Origin: Chloroflexota bacterium
GTDB lineage: Bacteria > Chloroflexota > Dehalococcoidia > SM23-28-2 > RBG-16-64-32
DNA: 8,947 nt
Assembly: GCA_016190405.1 (NCBI GenBank)
Contig: JACPQO010000042.1
Location: forward strand, 1 to 8,947
Reading direction: 5' to 3'
The notes under the pieces were generated by a model. That model saw nothing but the letters and a program-made list of their open reading frames with translations, did not search any database and was not told where the DNA came from. Both the position numbers and the translations under genes were made by a program. This document shows, one piece after another, positions 5,876-8,947 of the stretch (position 1 is its first letter; each line of letters starts with the position of its first letter).

Positions 5876-6679
5876 CTAGGGCTTTGCTCCCGCGAAGGTC
5901 ACGCCGCGGGTATCGAACTCCTTGGCGTCGGACTCGTGCTGGGAGCCGGAGAAGACGTCCACCTGGCGGCCCCAGCGGATGTCGGCGAAACCCACGTGGT
6001 CCAGGACCCACCGCCACTCTGCTTCCAGCAGAGCACCGGCGATTCAGCCAGACCAGAGGTCGATGTCATCCTTGGCGTCCTGCGGCACCTCCTTGTGGAC
6101 GATGATGTCGGCGATCTGGAAGCGGCCGCCGGGCTTGAGGACGCGGTGCACCTGCTTCATGACAGCGATCTTATCCGGACAGAGGTTGATGACGCCGTTG
6201 CTGATCACGGCGTCGATGGAGGCGGACCCGGCGGGTAGCTCCTCGGCCAGCCCCTCACGGAAGTCGACGTTGGTCAGGCCCATCGCGCGGGCGCCCGCCG
6301 CGGCCTTCTCCAGCATGGCGGGCGTCATATCGACGGCGATGACGCGGCCCGCGGGGCCGACCTGGCGGGCAGCGATCAGCGTATCGAAGCCGGCGCCGCA
6401 GCCGATGTCGAGGACGGTCTCGCCGGGCCTGAGGTCGCCCATGGAGAAGGGGTTGCCTGTCCCGGCGAAGGAATCGATGGTGCCCCGGGGCAACGGGTCC
6501 AGCAGGGCATCGTCGTAGCCCAGCATCTGGGCCAGGGGACGCCCGGTGTGGAAGTGGAAGCCCTTCTCGGGCTCCAGCGCGACGTCTGTGTACTTCTCGC
6601 TGATCTGGCGCCGCAGCTCGTCGGCATCGACGGCAGCGGCGCGCACCTGCCTGCCGGCAGGCAAACGTTCGGTGGTCAT
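5876..6679 (-). CDS. ArsM-like SAM methyltransferase, predicted selenoprotein (Sec212, in-frame TGA)
   Basis: A 267-residue methyltransferase if the TGA at 6046-6044 is read as selenocysteine. SAM-binding motif I is VLDIGCGAGFDT (89-100), followed by VIAVDMTPAMLEKA (113-126), SNGVINLCPDK (160-170) and HRVLKPGGRFQIADI (178-192). These match arsenite methyltransferases (ArsM) and their relatives. After IDLWSG the TGA falls at residue 212, followed by IAGALLEAEW and then VGFADI. ArsM-type proteins have a cysteine in this GCxxGAL motif, which in characterised enzymes helps bind As(III). The frame stays open for 56 more codons to TAG. A SECIS-like hairpin starts 2 nt after the TGA. The N-terminal Cys pair of classical ArsM is absent, so the substrate may not be arsenic. 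The ATG at 6679 has AGGAGG at 6696-6691 (11-nt spacing). Residues 6-11 (LPAGRQ) come from a palindromic repeat. Under the standard code the product would be truncated to 211 residues. Confidence 0.8.
6012..6041 (-). promoter_or_regulatory. Bacterial SECIS-like hairpin just after the in-frame TGA
   Basis: In the mRNA, CGCC (6041-6038) pairs with GGCG (6015-6012). A 3-nt bulge (GGU, 6037-6035) follows, then a 7-bp stem of GCUCUGC (6034-6028) with GCAGAGU (6022-6016), one pair being G-U. The loop is UGGAA (6027-6023). Sixteen nucleotides separate the UGA from the loop, and G is the second loop base. Bacterial SECIS elements lie inside the coding sequence right after the UGA, have a small loop with a G in its first two bases, and often a bulged U. 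All of these are met. The stem also encodes IAGALLEAEWR, so part of the pairing could be chance. Confidence 0.65.
6648..6663. repeat. 16-bp perfect palindrome inside the methyltransferase N-terminus
   Basis: TGCCTGCCGGCAGGCA is a perfect palindrome. In the minus-strand gene it encodes LPAGRQ at residues 6-11, a peptide I have often seen where this type of dispersed repeat is read through. It lies in the flexible N-terminal leader and should not disturb the enzyme. Confidence 0.55.
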
Positions 6680-6720
6680 GGCCCGCCCAACCTCCTGATT
6701 CGATTTGCGGAATTGAATTA

Positions 6721-6750
6721 AGGATAGCAACCGAGAGGGGAAGGTGACAA
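6721..6750 (-). promoter_or_regulatory. Promoter of the predicted selenoprotein methyltransferase gene
   Basis: Minus strand: -35 TTGTCA (6750-6745; 5 of 6), an 18-bp spacer and -10 TATCCT (6726-6721) preceded by TGC, giving an extended -10 TGCTATCCT. Transcription would begin near 6714, leaving a leader of about 35 nt that contains AGGAGG. Confidence 0.5.
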
Positions 6751-6868
6751 GTAGAGACCGGGGTTGCGTCCCGCAAATTCACTTCTAGGGAATATCAACA
6801 CCCCACCATGAATGGTCATAAAGCAATTGGTGGCGTATGGCGCCCCGATAACGTGCGACGATCCGTTC

Positions 6869-6890
6869 GCCCTGAGCTCAGTCGAAGGGC
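6869..6890. repeat. 22-bp dispersed repeat, copy 2
   Basis: Begins GCCCTGAGCTCAG and ends CGAAGGGC. GCCCT and AGGGC at the ends are complementary, and the middle contains TGAGCTCA, a second small palindrome. It is the best-conserved copy of the family in this window. Confidence 0.65.
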
Positions 6891-6918
6891 ACGCATCGGC
6901 GTTCCAACTTGGTCGCGA

Positions 6919-6940
6919 ACCCTGAGCGCCGCCGAAGGGT
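6919..6940. repeat. 22-bp dispersed repeat, copy 3
   Basis: Begins ACCCTGAGCGCCG and ends CGAAGGGT. Its ends ACCCT and AGGGT are complementary, with the outer base pair changed relative to copy 2 (A-T instead of G-C). That is a compensatory difference consistent with a conserved hairpin. It lies 28 bp after copy 2 in the same orientation. Confidence 0.65.
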
Positions 6941-7090
6941 GAGCCCCGGAACCACCGGAGCAACCCCTCTTGGTGCCCATGATCATTCCCTCGCCCCTGG
7001 GCCGCGAGGCGCCACTAATTCAGCAATGACCATGAATGGTGGGGCATCGGTTCCTGGCGATTCCGGCCCGACCTGTCGGGCGGTCAGCAG

Positions 7091-7663
7091 CTAGTCGGCC
7101 GTTGGCGCTCTGGCCACCGCCTTCGCTATGGCTGTTGCGATTTGGTGAGGCGTCTGGTCGGATGAATCGAAGATGAGGTCGGTCGACTTCAGCGGTTCCA
7201 GGATAGTCTGGAAGTTCGCGTGCCCCCATTTCAGAAAAGCTGGGTCGCGGGAGATGCCCCTCGTCAGATCGCCCTGGACGCGGCGCAGAGCCTCGTCATA
7301 CGAGACCAGAAGCGTCACAAAGCGCGGCCTTACGCCGCAGGTGAGGCGGTCTGCGAACATTGCGCGCTCTTCGCTTGTCCAGAAAGGCCCCTCCACGATC
7401 ACGACGTCGACTCCGGATGAGAAGAATGCGTCTGAGAGCGCCGCCGCCGCTCCACGGGCCCGAAGCCACGCGCTCGCGCTCGTCATCGCTTTGTTGCCGT
7501 CCACCATCAGGTAGAGTAGGTCGAGGTCGATAACAGCGGCCGCGACCCCCTGCTGCCGGAAAGTCCCCGCGAGTGCCTGAGCGACCGCGCTCTTGCCCGC
7601 ACCGATTGGGCCGTTGATGGCGATCAACAACCCGCTCAAAGGCGCTTGCTCCTCAATCTGCAT
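7091..7663 (-). CDS. P-loop kinase-like protein of unknown substrate
   Basis: A 190-residue cytoplasmic protein with the fold of small-molecule kinases (shikimate, cytidylate or chloramphenicol phosphotransferase type). Walker A is GPIGAGKS at 18-25, after a hydrophobic strand (LLIAIN). A likely substrate or Mg-binding region is VIDLDLLYLM (44-53), and VVIVEGPF (87-94) is a Walker B-like strand. VTLLVSYDEALRRVQGDLTRGISRDP (116-141) supplies a lid with R127, R128, R135 and R139. The substrate cannot be deduced; antibiotic or nucleotide phosphorylation are options for such proteins. ATG at 7663 gives a natural N-terminus, but no good Shine-Dalgarno sequence precedes it. Base composition looks less GC-rich than in dnaJ or the prenyltransferase gene, which suggests acquisition from elsewhere. 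Confidence 0.8.
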   Translation of the reverse strand: MQIEEQAPLSGLLIAINGPIGAGKSAVAQALAGTFRQQGVAAAVIDLDLLYLMVDGNKAMTSASAWLRARGAAAALSDAFFSSGVDVVIVEGPFWTSEERAMFADRLTCGVRPRFVTLLVSYDEALRRVQGDLTRGISRDPAFLKWGHANFQTILEPLKSTDLIFDSSDQTPHQIATAIAKAVARAPTAD

Positions 7664-7702
7664 GGCATCATGTTTGTCTTGTTCCGTTGCGTTCAGGTGT
7701 AT

Positions 7703-7725
7703 TACGCCTCCCGGTACTCCCCCTC
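7703..7725. repeat. Copy of the dnaK 3' end (left direct repeat)
   Basis: CCTCCCGGTACTCCCCCTC (7707-7725) is identical to 8311-8329 at the end of dnaK. With the preceding TAC(G/A) the match is 22 of 23. Read on the minus strand it would give EGEYREA followed by TAA, like the real DnaK end EGEYREV-TAG. Similarity fades quickly beyond it. It lies in the 143-bp gap between the kinase-like gene and the next gene. Confidence 0.65.
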
Positions 7726-7806
7726 TATCGCGCCCGGAAGCGGGAGGCAGGCACGAGCGGAGGCTTCTCGGCGTGGACTCCAGCCGGTTATCGGGGAGCG
7801 ATCAAG

Positions 7807-8232
7807 CTAGAGTATCCTATCCAGCAGTTCGTCAATCGATTGGAATCTCGGTTGGAATCCCTGGGCCGGGTTTAGATCGGGATCTTCGTGAACTTTGTAG
7901 TCGCCATCGCCGGCCAGCCGGAACGAGCTGTCCTCAATGCGATCCCGAACCTCGGCGTCGGTAAGGACATACCCAGCAGCCACGCTGCGCAGGAGGAGCA
8001 CGGAGAACCATCTTGCGCGAGCCTTCTCAAGACGGTCTATCTGGTTTTTCGTCAGTCCCCAGAAAGCTGGCCCGTCCGGATTGAACTCCTTGACGTAGAG
8101 AACCGTGGACCTCGGAGACAACTGTAGTAGGTTGCGCGAATATCGCGTGCCAGACGACCACACACAGACGGAAATGCCCTTGGGCCCTAATGCTTCCGTC
8201 AAGTGCTTGCGGAACTCGGTAAGTGCGCTCAT
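7807..8232 (-). CDS. Hypothetical protein, 141 residues
   Basis: I do not recognise the family with confidence. The protein is soluble and alpha/beta in appearance: an N-terminal helix (LTEFRKHLTEALG), a strand (ISVCVWSSG), a strand with conserved-looking STVLYVKEFNPDGPAFWGLTKNQIDRL (42-68), a hydrophobic strand (RWFSVLLLRS), then VLTDAEVRDRI and a charged C-terminus with DGDYKVHED. The LYVKE and FWGLT features recall small nuclease-like or defence-associated proteins, but I cannot assign a catalytic motif. The ATG at 8232 has GGAGG at 8245-8241 with 8-nt spacing. The gene lies between two direct repeats derived from the dnaK 3' end and has a lower GC content and less biased codon use than dnaK, both consistent with insertion of foreign DNA. 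Confidence 0.65.
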   Translation of the reverse strand: MSALTEFRKHLTEALGPKGISVCVWSSGTRYSRNLLQLSPRSTVLYVKEFNPDGPAFWGLTKNQIDRLEKARARWFSVLLLRSVAAGYVLTDAEVRDRIEDSSFRLAGDGDYKVHEDPDLNPAQGFQPRFQSIDELLDRIL

Positions 8233-8305
8233 TGGATGAACCTCCGCAACTCTTGGTTTGTGACGTACTCCGCGTGGTGGTACGTTCCCGACCTTAGACT
8301 TCGCC

Positions 8306-8947
8306 CTACACCTCCCGGTACTCCCCCTCCACCGTCCCCTCCTCGGCGGGGGCTTCGCCCTCGCCTTCGGGCGGCGCGCCCTCCGGGCCGCCCTCAGCGC
8401 CGGGCTGGCCGTAGACGGCGGCGCCCGCCTTCTGCAGCGACTCGCTGAGGCGGGTCACGGTGGCCCGTACGGCGTCCGCGGGGGCCTGCGAGGCCAGGGC
8501 GTCGCGCACGTCCTTGACCCGGGCCTCGATGTCAGCGCGGACGTCGGGCGGGATCTTATCGCCGGCCTCGCGGACGGTCTTCTCGGCGGTGTAGGCCAGG
8601 GAGTCGGCCTGGTTGCGCACCTCCACCTCCTCGCGGCGGCGGCGGTCCTCCTCGCCGTAGGTCTCCGCCTCCTTCTTCATCCGCTCGATCTCTTCGCTGG
8701 AGAGGCCGGTGCCGGCCTGGATGGTGATCTTCTGCTCGCGGCCGGTGCCCTTATCGCGGGCGGAGACGTGCAGGATGCCGTTGGCGTCGATGTCGAAGGC
8801 GACCTCGATCTGGGGCAGGCCGCGGGGGGCGGGCAGGAGGCCGTCCAGGATGAACCGCCCCAGCGACTTGTTATCGGCGGCCATGGCGCGTTCGCCCTGG
8901 AGGACGTGGATCTCCACGGAGGTCTGGCTGTCCGTGGCCGTGGAGAA
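8306..8947 (-). CDS. dnaK: Chaperone protein DnaK (Hsp70), N-terminus outside window
   Basis: The C-terminal 213 residues of Hsp70, which binds exposed hydrophobic peptides in an ATP-controlled cycle with DnaJ and GrpE. The visible part starts in the substrate-binding beta domain ([20 protein letters not shown], then [15 protein letters not shown] and [23 protein letters not shown]). The helical lid follows ([38 protein letters not shown]). The tail is Gly/Glu/Pro-rich and ends EGEYREV. The gene is read off the window edge without an internal start. It lies upstream of dnaJ on the same strand, but 6.4 kb of unrelated genes intervene and no grpE is seen between them. Confidence 0.97.
   Translation of the reverse strand, partial: FSTATDSQTSVEIHVLQGERAMAADNKSLGRFILDGLLPAPRGLPQIEVAFDIDANGILHVSARDKGTGREQKITIQAGTGLSSEEIERMKKEAETYGEEDRRRREEVEVRNQADSLAYTAEKTVREAGDKIPPDVRADIEARVKDVRDALASQAPADAVRATVTRLSESLQKAGAAVYGQPGAEGGPEGAPPEGEGEAPAEEGTVEGEYREV
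8307..8329. repeat. dnaK 3' end, right direct repeat
   Basis: The last codons of dnaK, including part of the stop, match 7703-7725 at 22 of 23 positions. The two copies are in the same orientation, 604 bp apart, and bracket the 141-residue hypothetical gene. The arrangement resembles the duplicated target or att-like sites left when DNA inserts at the 3' end of a conserved gene. Confidence 0.65.

Larger units (their letters stand above)
6801..7044. mobile_element. 244-bp inverted-repeat element, MITE-like
   Basis: The left end (6801-6835) and the reverse complement of the right end (7010-7044) align without gaps over 35 bp with 27 matches, and weaker similarity continues to about 46 bp. Each end starts with CCCCACCAT and contains the palindromic core ACCATGAATGGT (6805-6816 and 7029-7040). 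Nothing inside looks like a gene; two 22-bp dispersed repeats are in it. No target-site duplication is obvious, so it may be an old MITE, a relic of an insertion sequence, or a structured RNA. Confidence 0.45.
6680..7090. other. 411-bp gene-free region with promoter, repeats and inverted-repeat element
   Basis: Between the methyltransferase start and the kinase-like gene I see no credible gene. The stretch holds the methyltransferase ribosome binding site and promoter (to 6750), the 244-bp inverted-repeat element and two 22-bp repeats. Short open frames here translate to peptides made of repeat sequence (for example SPFGGAQG and PSTELRANG) and are not genes. Confidence 0.7.

Noticed and set aside
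5429..6238. 269-codon plus-strand open frame crossing the small protein and the TGA region
   Set aside because: It is antisense to two genes with strong family features and ribosome binding sites, and its own translation shows no domain.
6044..6679. Reading the methyltransferase as a simple 211-residue gene or a pseudogene
   Set aside because: The 56 codons after the TGA stay open and family-like, with the hairpin in the expected place. A sequencing error or recent nonsense mutation is not fully excluded but explains less.
6680..6730. TTG start at 6730 for the methyltransferase (17 extra residues)
   Set aside because: The TTG overlaps the proposed -10 element and has no ribosome binding site; the ATG at 6679 has AGGAGG upstream.
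6718..6963. 81-codon minus-strand open frame
   Set aside because: It is built from the inverted-repeat element and the 22-bp repeats, giving junk peptides such as SPFGGAQG and PSTELRANG.
1..8947. CRISPR array or tRNA/rRNA genes
   Set aside because: I saw no regularly spaced direct repeats and no cloverleaf or rRNA-like sequence. A tRNAscan or Infernal run would settle small RNAs.

Overview
GC-rich bacterial chromosome, probably from an uncultured or environmental lineage. The gene set (dnaK, dnaJ, prmA, a menaquinone-type UbiA prenyltransferase, an ArsR-type regulator with an extra N-terminal domain) and the short dispersed palindromic repeats (22-bp CCTGAGC...GAAGGG type) fit a Chloroflexota genome such as Dehalococcoidia. 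That placement is inference; no rRNA or other strong marker is present.

Layout. The left end (1-1864, minus strand) is the tail of a heat-shock operon, dnaJ followed by prmA, with prmA cut by the window edge. The right end (8306-8947, minus strand) is the 3' part of dnaK, cut by the other edge. About 6.4 kb of accessory genes on both strands lies between them. From left to right: an ArsR-type regulator gene with a clear promoter and operator (plus), a tiny gene behind it (plus), a class I SAM methyltransferase (plus), a convergent UbiA prenyltransferase (minus), a small ferredoxin-like-fold protein (minus), an ArsM-like methyltransferase (minus), about 410 bp without genes holding repeats and a 244-bp inverted-repeat element, a P-loop kinase-like protein (minus), and an unrecognised 141-residue protein (minus). 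The stretch from about 6700 to 8300 looks less GC-rich than its surroundings and carries repeat scars, as recently acquired DNA would.

Main discovery. The ArsM-like methyltransferase reads through an in-frame TGA at 6046-6044, at the position where I recall relatives having the cysteine of a GC-x-x-GAL motif. The frame then stays open for 56 more family-like codons to a TAG at 5878-5876. Immediately downstream of the TGA the mRNA can form a bulged hairpin (6041-6012) whose 5-nt loop begins 17 nt after the UGA and has G as its second base, as expected of a bacterial SECIS element. I read this as a 267-residue selenoprotein with Sec at position 212. The selenocysteine machinery is not in the window, so this remains a prediction.

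Other points. A near-perfect dyad overlaps the -10 box of the regulator gene and suggests autorepression. A 23-bp near-identical copy of the dnaK 3' end lies 604 bp away, on the other side of the unrecognised gene. Dispersed repeats have entered two coding regions without breaking the frame: a loop of the prenyltransferase and the N-terminus of the predicted selenoprotein. Four genes share an extended -10 element, TGnTAnnnT.
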